64,000 nt of DNA from a bacterium (lineage in GTDB: Bacteria > Verrucomicrobiota > Verrucomicrobiia > Limisphaerales > UBA11358). This document shows, piece by piece, positions 26,748 to 36,263 of the stretch. A model generated the notes under the pieces. It worked only from the letters and a program-made list of their open reading frames with translations, ran no database searches and was not told the origin of the DNA. How positions within the stretch are numbered: the stretch's first letter is position 1; each line of letters opens with the position of its first letter. The DNA is taken from contig JAKAFL010000006.1 of the NCBI GenBank assembly GCA_021817945.1, forward strand, positions 45,362 through 109,361, in the 5' to 3' direction. The position numbers and the translations under genes are program-made.

Positions 26748-29006
26748 TCAATTTTTGACCTTGTAGAATTCCATCGCTCCACTCACTGTGAGCGTGGCCT
26801 GGAAAGCGCCGCCCCCCAGCGCAGTCACGACGGACGGAACCGCAACATACTGGCCGTTCACCGTTGCAGAACCCACTATGGAGTAGAGCGAGGCCGCGCC
26901 TGCGGGAGCGCCCATAAATTTGATTGTAATTGTTTTGCCAATCAAATTAAGGCCCGTGATCACTGGAGGGCCCGCATACCCCAATTGGCCTGTAGCCGGG
27001 GTGACGAGTCCCGAGGAAACCTGAATGCTGTTAATGGCCCCGATAAAAGTCCGGTTATCGTCCGGCGTGCCAAACCGGTACCGCCCAATAAACATGTTCG
27101 CAACCCCACTCGCGCTCAGCGGGCTGTAACCGGAGGGGAGGAACACCATGGTGTTGGTGCCTGTTCCATCCTGGTTGTTAATGGCCAGGCTGATCGTGTT
27201 GCCAATTGAATCATATTTCGCCACCAGGTAATGCCAGGTGCCATCCGCGTAGTTCCGATCCGACAAAACCACTGACTGTATCCCCGCGTTGGTGTCCTCG
27301 TATGACAATCCGGCTGGAGCTATGGCTTGGTTGTTGATCTTGAAGCTCACCGCTCCGCTCCCAGCCTGGTTAATATTCAGTCCGTAGCGGAAAAACCCTC
27401 CGTCCGGCCCCTGCGCTATCAATTGCATCGGCCCGTTGGCGCTCTGGTCCCCGTATGTTTCAAAAAACAATTCCAAGGTGAATGAGGTCTGAAAATCAAA
27501 CCAGTCCCCGGACAGGTTCTGCGGATAGAATAATGCCCCGGCAACGCCGGCGATCCACGACGCGTCAAAGGAGTTGGTCCCCCCATTATTGCCATTGATG
27601 AACATGTTTGCGGGCGGAACAGTGTTGGTCAGTGAAATTCCACCAGGCAGGGAAGCGGAGGAATTAAATGTGATCAAATCATTGGACCCGCCATTAAACG
27701 AATCCGAATCGTCAATGCCCACAAATGTCCCGTTGTTCGTCACGGTTGCCACGCTTTGCATCCTCCAGAGCGCGAGATTGATTGGCAACGGCGCGGTGAC
27801 AGTCACGGAAATTGGCGCGCTGGTGACCGATGTTCCACCACAGGGTGTGGTCGCCACAAGTTGGTAGGTCCCCTGGCTTGATGCTTGCGCAACACCTCCA
27901 TAATTCAAATTCGTCTGCCCCGGGATATTCGTCCCATTCAGCTCCCATTGAAATTCAAGCGGGCCGCCCGACACAGCCACCGGCCATGACGCCGGTGATA
28001 GATTGATCACCTTCCCCTCGGTGATTGATTCCGAGGCGGGAGCGTTGTTAAATGCGGGGTCATTGCAGCCGCTTGCATTTGCCATCAACTGGCTATTGGG
28101 CAGTGAAGCGTCTGAGTAGCGAAGCTGGTTGAGCTGACCGTCAAAATTCTCAGCGCCATTCTCATCACTTCCCAGAAACACGGGCCCTTGGCTGCCTGAC
28201 CCGCCCGGATTCAGTGGCACCGTTATAAACGTTGAGGTTTCATAGCTTGTTCCATCATCATTCACCACAAGCAGGTCCATCGTCTCCGTCGCCGTCTTAA
28301 ACCGGGCCGCAACATAGTGCCAGTGGCCATCATCCATCCGGTGTCCATGATTTTGCGCCGCTGTGATCCGGCAATCAATGCCAAAAACCGCTACGTTCCA
28401 GCCCCAAAAACGTATGCCACCAATTTGATTTGTGTCATTACTCGCGTTGTCATTCAAATCAATGAACGCATAGGCTGAAAGGTGATGGTCAAATATCAGA
28501 AACTGCGTCGTCGTTCCCATTACTGGATCATTGGTCGTATCGGACTTGAAAAAGCATTCCCAGGTAAAATCAGGGCCATTGAATGCTGTTCCATAGGTGG
28601 TGCTGTCGCAAGTCAGGCTGCCGCCAGTTCCAATCTCGTCCACCCCGCAATCCCAGGAACTGCTCGCCGGGCTCCAATAATTATTCGGGTTGAACATGGA
28701 AGTGGGCGGAGCTGAATTGTCAAAGGTCAGCGAAGACGCCATGGGTCCTTGATACCAAAGATCCTGCACGGTGGCCGGCGCATTGCCTGTGCCGGGAGGG
28801 GTGATGCCCTGGCCTGTGTTGGTGGCCAGGTCCAAAATGCCCAATCCACTTGGACTCAAAGCGATGCTGTTCGCGGTGGCTAGCTTCCAATACGCAATCG
28901 TGGTCAGATTGGTATCCTCCTCGTTTGCCTGGGCGTGCCCAAGCGCTCCCATGATCAGGGCGGCGGCCAACGCCGCCATTTTCGTCAAACTACATTGTGT
29001 TTTCAT
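26748..29006 (-). CDS. Secreted protein with two LamG domains and an Ig-like domain
   Basis: A 752-aa exported protein with a signal peptide ([18 protein letters not shown]). It has a first LamG/concanavalin-like domain (about 35-310, with [11 protein letters not shown] and [13 protein letters not shown]). An Ig-like domain follows ([18 protein letters not shown]), and a second LamG domain (about 410-680: [26 protein letters not shown]). The second LamG closely resembles the LamG at the C-terminus of the GH32 protein at 16650 (FRYGIDINE, YADGQWHYLLAVFD). No catalytic residues were recognised, so it is probably a surface glycan-binding protein for the fructan locus. It is first in the minus-strand series and ends in EFYKVKN. 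Confidence 0.8.
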   Translation of the reverse strand: MKTQCSLTKMAALAAALIMGALGHAQANEEDTNLTTIAYWKLATANSIALSPSGLGILDLATNTGQGITPPGTGNAPATVQDLWYQGPMASSLTFDNSAPPTSMFNPNNYWSPASSSWDCGVDEIGTGGSLTCDSTTYGTAFNGPDFTWECFFKSDTTNDPVMGTTTQFLIFDHHLSAYAFIDLNDNASNDTNQIGGIRFWGWNVAVFGIDCRITAAQNHGHRMDDGHWHYVAARFKTATETMDLLVVNDDGTSYETSTFITVPLNPGGSGSQGPVFLGSDENGAENFDGQLNQLRYSDASLPNSQLMANASGCNDPAFNNAPASESITEGKVINLSPASWPVAVSGGPLEFQWELNGTNIPGQTNLNYGGVAQASSQGTYQLVATTPCGGTSVTSAPISVTVTAPLPINLALWRMQSVATVTNNGTFVGIDDSDSFNGGSNDLITFNSSASLPGGISLTNTVPPANMFINGNNGGTNSFDASWIAGVAGALFYPQNLSGDWFDFQTSFTLELFFETYGDQSANGPMQLIAQGPDGGFFRYGLNINQAGSGAVSFKINNQAIAPAGLSYEDTNAGIQSVVLSDRNYADGTWHYLVAKYDSIGNTISLAINNQDGTGTNTMVFLPSGYSPLSASGVANMFIGRYRFGTPDDNRTFIGAINSIQVSSGLVTPATGQLGYAGPPVITGLNLIGKTITIKFMGAPAGAASLYSIVGSATVNGQYVAVPSVVTALGGGAFQATLTVSGAMEFYKVKN

Positions 29007-29662
29007 GCTGGTTTTGTGTTTTTGTGGTTGCGGTTTATCAACGGAGATGAATTGTTAAAGCCCCTTGTTCATTTATTCGCCTCAAAAACACGCTGGCGCG
29101 GCGTTTGAATTCTCAAAAGGGCTTTCATAGTTCCCATCCTAATTGGGGGTCGCAAAACACTCAATTGCAGACTAGACAAGATTGCAGATTGTTGACATTA
29201 CAGCTTTCAAAGCTGTTATTGCATTTGGTTTGGTTTTCTGGGCCCTAATTTTGGTGATTTTGGCTTTTGCATCCCTGTTTGCCTCCATCCATCGCCGACA
29301 TGCCACTCAATCCATGCCGGCAATCTTCTCGCTGCATGTCTGTGATTTCAATTCAACAGAGGGCTTCAAGGATTTGCCCTGGAGTCTTGCAGGGGAATGG
29401 AACGGTTTAAGAAAACTCACACCAGCGCTGGGCGGGGATTTCGGCTTTTAAACCGCGCCTTTGAAAACCTCTCCAACCCATTATTCCCACTCACACCATG
29501 TTAAAATCGTCGGCAATCTTGAGGAAGGCTGCGCCAGCCACAGTTTTTATTTTGAAATTCAAACTTCATGGACCCCCGGATGAAAAATCAATGCTGGACC
29601 ACTTGAAAGATAGCTGATAGGACTGCTGTTGTGTCTGGAAAAACTTTAATCCTGTTGCCGTG
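29007..29662. other. Divergent control region of the fructan locus
   Basis: A non-coding gap of about 650 bp between the leftward LamG gene and the rightward regulator gene. It contains the direct repeat and palindrome listed separately and an AT-rich plus-strand stretch after 29217. A short open frame at 29182-29451 begins in a hydrophobic stretch but has no other support and is not called. Confidence 0.45.
29164..29216. promoter_or_regulatory. Candidate operator cluster: attgcaga direct repeats plus a 17-bp palindrome
   Basis: The element attgcaga occurs twice 17 bp apart (29164-29171 and 29181-29188). It is followed by TTGACA (29192-29197) and a perfect dyad acagcttt-c-aaagctgt (29200-29216). 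Symmetric sites of this size are typical targets of LacI- or GntR-type repressors. Its place between the divergent regulator and structural genes supports an operator role. A good -10 partner for the TTGACA was not found, so the promoter itself is uncertain. Confidence 0.45.
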
Positions 29663-30787
29663 ATGAATTCACAGCCAAAACACAGTGAAATCAGCCGACA
29701 TCTGGAAACGGAAATTGCCGGGGGCAAATACCAAGATGGGGCCCGGCTGCCCAGCGAAATCCAACTGGTCAAACAGTTTGGCGTTTCCAGGCCCACCGTC
29801 GCTCGTGCCCTGCGTGATCTGGAAGCAAAAGGCTTGATTCATCGCCGCGCCGGTTCCGGGACATTTGTCCGTACCAATAATGAGCGGGCCGCCTCCACTC
29901 GCATTCTCGGCCTTCTGATTCCAGGTCTTTCCAGCACGGAAATTTTCCAGATCATCTGCGGCGAAATTGCCAGCCTGGCCCGCGTCAATGAATATGGGCT
30001 GCTGTGGGGCGGGTCAACAAACCCGCGTGTGGACACGGATGCCAGCTTGAAACACACGGGCGAGATATGCAAACAATTCATTGACCGCAAAATTAGCGGC
30101 GTTTTTTTTGCGCCAGCCGAGTTGCAACCCGGCCAGGGCGAGGCCAACAAACACCTGGCCGAATCACTCAGGGAAGCCGGCATTCCAGTGGTGCTGTTGG
30201 ACAGGGACCTCCTGGATTACCCTGCAAGAAGTGATTTCGACCTCGTGGGCATTGACAACATGGCCAGCGGTTACATGGTTGCTGAACATCTGATCAAACT
30301 GGGCTGCCGGAAGATATTTTTTGTGGCTCGTCCGTTTTCCGCCGCCACGGTGAATGCGCGCATTGCCGGGGTCCGCGAGGCGCTGTATCGAAACTGCATC
30401 GAACCCTCCGCAGGATGGATTCAATGTGGTGATCCCACCGACCGCAAATTTGCGCGCACCGTGAGTGCGGGACGACAAGCAGATGCCCTGATATGCGCCA
30501 ATGACGACACAGCAGCCCTGCTATTGCGCTCCTTGGAGGCCGAAGGCCTGCGTGTGCCCCGCGACCTGCGGGTGGTGGGTTTTGATGATGTGAAATATGC
30601 CACGCTGGTTTCCCCGCCTTTAACCACCATTCACCAGCCATGCCGCGACATCGCCACCATCGCTTTCCGAACGATGATGGAACGCCTGGCAGAGCCTACG
30701 CTTCCGGCGAGAAGCCTTAGCCTCGCGCCGCGACTGGTCGTCCGTGAATCCTGTGGCGCATACCTGCCCCGACCCAAGGGTAATTAG
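29663..30787 (+). CDS. GntR-HTH / LacI-type ligand-binding transcriptional regulator
   Basis: A 374-aa regulator built like AraR of Bacillus. An N-terminal GntR winged helix (about 8-72: LPSEIQLVKQFGVSRPTVARALRDLE, then GSGTFV) is joined to a LacI/periplasmic-binding-type sensor domain (ILGLLIPGLSSTEIFQIICG, VVLLDRDL, ADALICANDDTAA, LRVVGFDDVKYA). Such proteins repress sugar genes until a sugar binds the C-terminal domain. The divergent fructan locus is the obvious target, with fructose or a fructan fragment as inferred ligand. ATG 29663 is preferred to the GTG immediately before it. Confidence 0.88.
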   Translation: MNSQPKHSEISRHLETEIAGGKYQDGARLPSEIQLVKQFGVSRPTVARALRDLEAKGLIHRRAGSGTFVRTNNERAASTRILGLLIPGLSSTEIFQIICGEIASLARVNEYGLLWGGSTNPRVDTDASLKHTGEICKQFIDRKISGVFFAPAELQPGQGEANKHLAESLREAGIPVVLLDRDLLDYPARSDFDLVGIDNMASGYMVAEHLIKLGCRKIFFVARPFSAATVNARIAGVREALYRNCIEPSAGWIQCGDPTDRKFARTVSAGRQADALICANDDTAALLLRSLEAEGLRVPRDLRVVGFDDVKYATLVSPPLTTIHQPCRDIATIAFRTMMERLAEPTLPARSLSLAPRLVVRESCGAYLPRPKGN

Positions 30788-30827
30788 TCCCTTACCGAAA
30801 AAATCCTGCGCACGATGGATAGGATGT

Positions 30828-32381
30828 TTACGCGGTTGAAGGCAGCGTTATCAGGGTTGGAAGGATGAGGTGTTCTTTGAGTTTGAGCGCGGCGATGAGA
30901 ACGTGTTGGCCCATGGCGGTGACGTAGTATTTGTAGGTGTGGCCTATTTTGCGAATGAGTCCGTGCAGCCGCAGTCGTTTCAAGATACGGCTGATCTGTC
31001 CGCCATTTTTCCCCGTGAGCACGCGCTGGAGCAGCCGGTTGCTCAACCCGCTGATGTGATATTCTCCGCGCAGGATGGCCAGCAGGACGGACAGGTCGCC
31101 GGCGGCGAAGAAGTTGAACCCGCGATGGCTGCGGTGTTGTTCGTCCCGTGCGGGTTGGGTGATGCGCTCCAGATTCACCGATCCGCCCGAGCGGTCTTCC
31201 AAGGCCGAGAGGAAAGCCAGATAACGGGCGCAAGCTGCCCGCATGAGTCCGGCCAGATCGCCCAGGCTGAAGAGGGATTTCTTCAGCGCGGCCACCTGAT
31301 AGGTCGGCGGTCCCTCCCGGTGTTCCACCTTGCGGTAGTGTTTGAAAAAGGTGACGTCGTTGGCGGTGCATTCCAAACGCAACACCCGCCCGCGTTTGTC
31401 GTAAAGTTTGAGCGAGGCCGGGCCGAGCGAGTGACGGATCCGCGTGCCTTCGATGCGGGTGCGGAAATCGCTGGTCAATTCGGCTTCGGGACTCAGGCGC
31501 TTGCCGAGGAACTTCGCCACGTCCGGGGCTTTGACCGTGAGGATGGCCTGGCGGCTGATTTCGGCATAGACCGGGGCCAGGTCGGCCGCCCGTTTCCACG
31601 CTAAATCCCAGCTATACTCCACCTGCATGAGACTCCAGTAATAGCCGCTGGGGAACTGCTTGAGAAAGGGCACATACTGGCGGGCCAGCGCGTTGAGGTC
31701 GTCGTGCAAGGTCTGAATCGAGAACTGGTCGGCGAGGGCTTGCGCTGCCGGCCAGTCGCCAATCTCCACAAAGGCGTTGTCCCCCATCTGAAAAGGGATG
31801 CCAGAGCGGCGTAGTTGACTGGCCAGCCAGTTGTGACCATTGAAATAGAACTGCAACCGGAACGGCAGCCACGTCGGCACCCGCAGATAGCACAACCCCA
31901 GTCGCTCATGGAGAAAGTAGAAATAAAAGTGAAGGCATTTGCCCTGTGTGATCTTGACTCCCGTGCGCCCGCTGCCCTTGTCATGCCACGGACGGAACGC
32001 CGGACACGGCTCCATCGCCGAGAAGACATGCACCAGACCGGGGCGATCCCCGCGCCGCTTGACTATTTCGGCAATGCGCTCCTCCTTGCGGAAGTTCCGT
32101 CGGGGAATGAACTCCACGGCCACGCCGGCGGTGCGGGCCAGCGTCAGGGCGTGATCCCGCAACGCGTCCCGCAGCGGTTCGGCGAACTGGCCCAGATCAA
32201 AACAACGAATGTTGGCCGAGTGAAGTTGCCGCTCCAAGGCGGCGGGATGACAGACGTCCAGCAGGTTGCCGGTGATGATGACACGGTCAAAACAACCCAA
32301 CTGTCCGGCCATCTGCGAGGCGTAACGAGAAATCAGTGAACCCGTATCGGGTTCCGAGAGAATTTTACTGGTCGTTTCCAT
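30828..32381 (-). CDS. Unknown protein of a recurrent family with C-terminal winged-helix segment, possibly mobile
   Basis: A 517-aa protein of high GC. No enzyme motif could be assigned with confidence. Notable stretches: an N-terminal region around GCFDRVIITGNLL, a charged motif RRNFRKEERIAEIVKRRGDRPG, HFYFYFLHERLGLCYLRVPTW, and FYFNGHNWLA. A C-terminal part (about 400-500) reads like a winged helix, with QISRILKRLRLHGLIRKIGHTYKYYVT. From memory, similar proteins of 450-520 residues recur in many copies in Verrucomicrobiota, Acidobacteriota and Planctomycetota and are sometimes labelled MarR family; this is not verified here. ATG 32379-32381 is used (a TTG lies 9 bp upstream). A short inverted repeat aatcctg/caggatt (30802-30808, 32466-32472) flanks the gene but may be chance. 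Confidence 0.6.
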   Translation of the reverse strand: METTSKILSEPDTGSLISRYASQMAGQLGCFDRVIITGNLLDVCHPAALERQLHSANIRCFDLGQFAEPLRDALRDHALTLARTAGVAVEFIPRRNFRKEERIAEIVKRRGDRPGLVHVFSAMEPCPAFRPWHDKGSGRTGVKITQGKCLHFYFYFLHERLGLCYLRVPTWLPFRLQFYFNGHNWLASQLRRSGIPFQMGDNAFVEIGDWPAAQALADQFSIQTLHDDLNALARQYVPFLKQFPSGYYWSLMQVEYSWDLAWKRAADLAPVYAEISRQAILTVKAPDVAKFLGKRLSPEAELTSDFRTRIEGTRIRHSLGPASLKLYDKRGRVLRLECTANDVTFFKHYRKVEHREGPPTYQVAALKKSLFSLGDLAGLMRAACARYLAFLSALEDRSGGSVNLERITQPARDEQHRSHRGFNFFAAGDLSVLLAILRGEYHISGLSNRLLQRVLTGKNGGQISRILKRLRLHGLIRKIGHTYKYYVTAMGQHVLIAALKLKEHLILPTLITLPSTA

Positions 32382-32574
32382 ACCCAACAATCTGCCCCAT
32401 CCTCTTGGTTCCGGCTACGCCGGGTTAGGTACAAACACAATTCCCCCATGGGTTTTACTCAGGCACAGGATTCGTATCGGGATTGATCAGTTTACTGTCG
32501 CCGTGAATTGGTAAAAATTTCATCGCGGGCAAGCTCCAATCGCGTGCCCGCGTGCCCGCCTTTTCCTTTCGCCT
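32382..32574. other. Intergenic sequence upstream of the unknown 517-aa protein gene
   Basis: No gene, repeat array or strong terminator was found. It contains the right half of the weak inverted repeat (caggatt, 32466-32472) that may mark an element edge. Confidence 0.3.
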
Positions 32575-33000
32575 TCACAGGCGTTTTTCATCCGCATCAA
32601 TGTAGTCCACAAAGGTGGTCAGGTCATTGCGGTGGGAGAGGTTGGATTCCGCCTTTCGCTTTTGCAGCCTTGCCTGGGCGGCGGCATCATTGGCCGGAGG
32701 GCGGTTGGACACGCTGTTCCAATGGGCGGCTTTTTCCTCGGGCGAGCGATGCACGTTTTGGCGCACCCAATCACAAACCTGCCCATCGGTGATGGTGTTC
32801 TTGACCACCTCCACGAAGGCCGCATGAGTCAGACCTGCTGCCTCAAGCCACATTCCGTCAAAGCCCTTGCCCAGGTTTTCCTGGTAATCCGAATGCAGCC
32901 GGCCTGCGAGATGCAGCCGGATTTTGTCCACGTAACGGGGAAGATAATGCCAGCCTGCCATGGTTTCACGGGGACTGCGGGGATAAATGATCGCGCTCAT
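32575..33000 (-). CDS. DUF5069 domain protein
   Basis: A 141-aa cytoplasmic protein from ATG 32998-33000. It has the DUF5069 opening YPRSPRETMAGWHYLPRYVDK with IRLHLAGRLH, conserved in small proteins of Verrucomicrobiota and Planctomycetota whose function is unknown. The frame stays open upstream to 33144 but the conserved domain starts right after this ATG. The C-terminus is charged and helical. It stands alone, divergent from the oxidoreductase gene at 33113. Confidence 0.75.
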   Translation of the reverse strand: MSAIIYPRSPRETMAGWHYLPRYVDKIRLHLAGRLHSDYQENLGKGFDGMWLEAAGLTHAAFVEVVKNTITDGQVCDWVRQNVHRSPEEKAAHWNSVSNRPPANDAAAQARLQKRKAESNLSHRNDLTTFVDYIDADEKRL

Positions 33001-33112
33001 GTCCTCTAAATTGGCGCATAATGGGATGGATATCAATTGAGAAACCTTTTGATTCAATGGTTGAATCAAAATTTTATTGGCAGGCATGGCAGGGGAGACC
33101 ATCTTCAAGGCA

Positions 33113-34504
33113 ATGAGCAAAAGCGAATTTGATGTGGTGATCATAGGCGGCGGCAGCGGCGGCTATGCCGCAGCCCGCACCGTGGCGGCGGCGGGAAAGC
33201 ACGCGGCAGTGATAGAGGGGGCGCGGGAGATGGGCGGCCTTTGCATCCTTCGCGGATGCATGCCCACCAAGGCGCTGCTGTACGCGGCAGAAATAAGGCA
33301 TCTTGCCAGCGAGGCCGGCACCTGGGGCATCTCCACCGGCAAGGTGGGACATGATTTCAAAAAAGTCATGGCCAGAAAAAACGCCCAGATTCGGGATTTT
33401 GCCGGCTACAGGCAGCGTCAGTTGGAAAATGGCACCTTCCAGTTGATTCGCGACTCAGCCAGGTTTTGCGGACCCCAAACCCTGGAGCTGTCCTCGGGCA
33501 AAAAAATCAAAGCCCGCCATGTGGTTGTGGCCACAGGCTCCATTGTGGCGCCCCCGCCCATTCCATCGCTCAAGGAAACGGGCTACTGGACGAGCGATGA
33601 CGCCATCAACCTCAAAACCCTTCCCAAATCCCTCCTCATCCTGGGTGGCGGCGCCATCGCGTGTGAGTTCGCGCAATTTTTTGCGAGGTTCGGCGTGAAA
33701 GTCACGCTTCTGCAGCGGTCGGAACATGTGCTGAAGAGTTTTGACACCGAGGCCAGCATTGTGGTGGAGGAGGTTTTCCGCAAAGAAGGAATCGAAGTGT
33801 TCACCCAAACGCGCCTTCTGGAAGCAACCCGCAGTCCTTCGGGCAAGCACGTGACTTTCGAGGCATCTGGAAAAAAAATCACGCGCAAGGCGGATGAAAT
33901 TCTTTTTGCCCTGGGCAGGAAACCGGCCACAGACCATCTCAACTTGAAAGCCGCCGGGGTAAAGACCGACGCTCAGGGGCGAATCCTGACCAATTCCATG
34001 ATGCGCACCAGTTGTCCCACGATTTTTGCAGCCGGTGACTGCACCAGTCCGCACGAAATAGTGCATTTAGCCGTCGCGCAGGGTGAGGTGGCCGGGCACA
34101 ATATTTTAAACCCGGGCCAACCGAGGCGCATGGATTACAAACTCCTGATTTCAGTGGCCTTCACGGATCCCACGGCTGCCATGGTGGGCATGACCGAGAA
34201 AGAGGCGCGGTCTGCCGGAGTTGCCTGCATGAGCGCACAGTATCCCTTTGATGACCACGGAAAATCCCTGCTTATGGAAGCCAAATCCGGCTTTGTCAAA
34301 CTGATTGCCAATGCCCGGACGGGAAAAATCATTGGAGGCGCCTGCGTGGGTCCCCAAGGAGGGGAATTGATCCATGAAATCGTGGTTGCCATGGCCGGGG
34401 GCCTGACAGTGCATCAACTTGCCGCCACCCCGCATTACCACCCCACCCTGGCGGAAATCTGGACTTATCCAGCCGAGGAACTTGCTGCCAGGATACCCAG
34501 ATGA
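33113..34504 (+). CDS. FAD/NAD(P)-dependent disulfide oxidoreductase (lipoamide dehydrogenase/mercuric reductase type)
   Basis: A 463-aa class I pyridine-nucleotide disulfide oxidoreductase. It has an FAD-binding GGGSGGYAAA near the start, the redox-active pair in GGLCILRGCMPTK (C-x4-C), a second Rossmann motif LILGGGAIACEFAQ for NAD(P)H, ATG-type GAGDC equivalent FAAGDCT, and the C-terminal partner HYHPTLAEIW that supplies the catalytic His-Glu. The redox cysteines are complete, so it should be active. It carries no N-terminal HMA domain and no C-terminal vicinal cysteines, making true mercuric reductase unlikely; its substrate is unknown. No pyruvate/2-oxoglutarate dehydrogenase genes are nearby. 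ATG 33113 is used instead of TTG 33077. Confidence 0.85.
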   Translation: MSKSEFDVVIIGGGSGGYAAARTVAAAGKHAAVIEGAREMGGLCILRGCMPTKALLYAAEIRHLASEAGTWGISTGKVGHDFKKVMARKNAQIRDFAGYRQRQLENGTFQLIRDSARFCGPQTLELSSGKKIKARHVVVATGSIVAPPPIPSLKETGYWTSDDAINLKTLPKSLLILGGGAIACEFAQFFARFGVKVTLLQRSEHVLKSFDTEASIVVEEVFRKEGIEVFTQTRLLEATRSPSGKHVTFEASGKKITRKADEILFALGRKPATDHLNLKAAGVKTDAQGRILTNSMMRTSCPTIFAAGDCTSPHEIVHLAVAQGEVAGHNILNPGQPRRMDYKLLISVAFTDPTAAMVGMTEKEARSAGVACMSAQYPFDDHGKSLLMEAKSGFVKLIANARTGKIIGGACVGPQGGELIHEIVVAMAGGLTVHQLAATPHYHPTLAEIWTYPAEELAARIPR

Positions 34505-34601
34505 CAATACCTAGACGAAAGCGGGAATCCCGGTTCCTGTCATGAATCGGCTCATGAATCCATTCATTGATCGGCCCGTCTGCGGCGTCAAAAGCACGGG
34601 C

Positions 34602-35513
34602 TCACCATTGCATCGTGCGCAGGAATTGGAGGCTTTGGGGGATTTGCTGCTCTGACGAGGGAGATTCGTCCTCGATGATGTACCATCGAATTCCCAGGTG
34701 ATGGGCCAGGCGCAAAATGGGCACGTAATCAATTTTGCCTGTGCCCAGGGCCACATCGTTGGTTGTGGCGCTATGGCCGGTGAGGAGGCCCGTGGGGGTG
34801 GAATCCCGCATGCCTTTCAGGTGCATAAGCTCCCATCGTTTGGGGTACTTGGCCAAAAGCAGAAGGGGGTCCTGTCCGGGATGCACGATCCAGAACACAT
34901 CCATTTCGAAATGCACATATTCGGGATTGGTATCCTTCATCAGCAAATCAAACAGCGTCCCCTGCTGGAAGGGTTGAAACTCGAAGCCATGGACATGATA
35001 AAAAAACTTTATTCCGTGGCGGGCCAGCGCTTTTCCAGCCCGGTTAAAAACCTCAATGGCCTGACGGCAGGTTTGCTCGTCAAACGGACGGTTGTCATCG
35101 TGGGGAATCCAGGCACAACCCGCATATTTCAGTCCCAGAACCTGGGCGTCATGAGCCACACCTTCAACGTCGTCACGGAATCTTTCATAGGGGAAATGGG
35201 CGCTGAAAGCATTGAGTTGGTGCTCATCCAGTTGGTCCCGAAACTCGGCGGTTGTCAAATTATAGGTGCCTGCCAGTTCCACATTTGAAACGCCCCAATC
35301 GTGGACTTCCGCCAACGTGGCTGAGGTATGAGCAAGCATTTGGTCCCTAAGGCTGTAAAGCTGCAAACCTATTTGAACATTCGATGGAATTTCCGCGCTG
35401 CAAGCCCATGCCCATTGGGCGCAGGCCAATCCCACCCCACCCAGGAGCAGGCGAAAAAGGGGGCCCCATTCTGACCACCTGTTTTTATCGTGTCTGGCTT
35501 GTGCGTTTTTCAT
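34602..35513 (-). CDS. Exported sugar phosphate isomerase/epimerase-like TIM-barrel protein
   Basis: A 303-aa protein with a hydrophobic N-terminal segment (LFRLLLGGVGLACAQWAWA), probably a signal peptide, followed by a xylose-isomerase-like TIM barrel (AP endonuclease family 2 superfamily). Characteristic parts are IGLQLYSLRDQM, LKYAGCAWIPH, FFYHVHGFEF, YVHFEMDVFWIVHPG, and IRWYIIEDESP; the His/Glu/Asp residues suit metal binding. Exported homologues are common in Verrucomicrobiota and Planctomycetota, with mostly unknown substrates. ATG 35511-35513 is preferred to TTG 35525. The gene follows aquaporin by 18 bp. Confidence 0.8.
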   Translation of the reverse strand: MKNAQARHDKNRWSEWGPLFRLLLGGVGLACAQWAWACSAEIPSNVQIGLQLYSLRDQMLAHTSATLAEVHDWGVSNVELAGTYNLTTAEFRDQLDEHQLNAFSAHFPYERFRDDVEGVAHDAQVLGLKYAGCAWIPHDDNRPFDEQTCRQAIEVFNRAGKALARHGIKFFYHVHGFEFQPFQQGTLFDLLMKDTNPEYVHFEMDVFWIVHPGQDPLLLLAKYPKRWELMHLKGMRDSTPTGLLTGHSATTNDVALGTGKIDYVPILRLAHHLGIRWYIIEDESPSSEQQIPQSLQFLRTMQW

Positions 35514-35531
35514 TGTGTAATTCAAGACGGG

Positions 35532-36158
35532 TTACGGATCCTCAGGGTGAACGAATTTAAAGACGCCAGCCGCAACAGCGCCAGCGGCTAAATCTCCGGC
35601 CAGGTAAACCCAGAGATTGGAGACTTTTTCCAAATGCATGGCGGTAATGCCCGTGGCGATGGCGGGGTTGAATGCTCCGCCGGAAACGCCGCCGAGGGCA
35701 TAAGCCATCACCACCACGGCAAAGCCTATGGCGAGGCCGAAATAGGAATTCCCTGCGGTAGCCTTGGCCGTAGCCACATTTAAAACCACATAACACAAGG
35801 TGAAAGTGCCAATGAACTCGGCAACAAGCGACGGCCCCACGCTGAGTATTTGGGGAGTGACGGTTGGATTGCCCTTGAGAAAACACACCACTTGCGATGC
35901 GGCCAAGGCGCCGAGGATTTGGAAGACCCAGTAAGGCAGCACGTCCGAACCGGCACATCGCCCACGCATCCAAACCGACAGCGTAACCGCCGGGTTATAA
36001 TGGCCGCCGGACACATGACCTCCTGCGTAAACCATGATCATAAGGATACAGCCAATGGCCAGGGGAGCAAGGTTCCCAGCGCCAGGGCTGATTACCGTCA
36101 TCCCCACAACCAGCACAAAAAGAAACGTGCCGATCAACTCAACCAGGTATTTTTTCAT
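35532..36158 (-). CDS. Aquaporin (MIP family channel)
   Basis: A 208-aa membrane channel with six membrane segments in two inverted halves. Both NPA boxes are present: SGGHYNPAVTL and SGGAFNPAIAT. The N-terminus (MKKYLVELIGTFLFVLVVG) is typical of AqpZ-like water channels. The pore-selectivity residues cannot be assigned reliably by eye, so water versus glycerol is open; the short length favours a water channel. It lies upstream of the TIM-barrel gene on the same strand. Confidence 0.9.
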   Translation of the reverse strand: MKKYLVELIGTFLFVLVVGMTVISPGAGNLAPLAIGCILMIMVYAGGHVSGGHYNPAVTLSVWMRGRCAGSDVLPYWVFQILGALAASQVVCFLKGNPTVTPQILSVGPSLVAEFIGTFTLCYVVLNVATAKATAGNSYFGLAIGFAVVVMAYALGGVSGGAFNPAIATGITAMHLEKVSNLWVYLAGDLAAGAVAAGVFKFVHPEDP

Positions 36159-36263
36159 TTGATTGGCTATTCTACTCAGAAGTCGTCATTCCATCAAACA
36201 GGTTTCGATGCAGGACCTGAATACCAGAAGCCCGCCCGCTGACGAGCCATCCGTGATCCGCCG

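Noticed and set aside
29182..29451. An 89-codon frame with a hydrophobic start in the fructan control region
   Set aside because: It overlaps the proposed operator, has no similarity that I recognise and no coupled neighbour.
33113..34504. Mercuric reductase (merA)
   Set aside because: No N-terminal heavy-metal domain, no C-terminal Cys pair and no mer genes nearby; a general disulfide oxidoreductase is safer.
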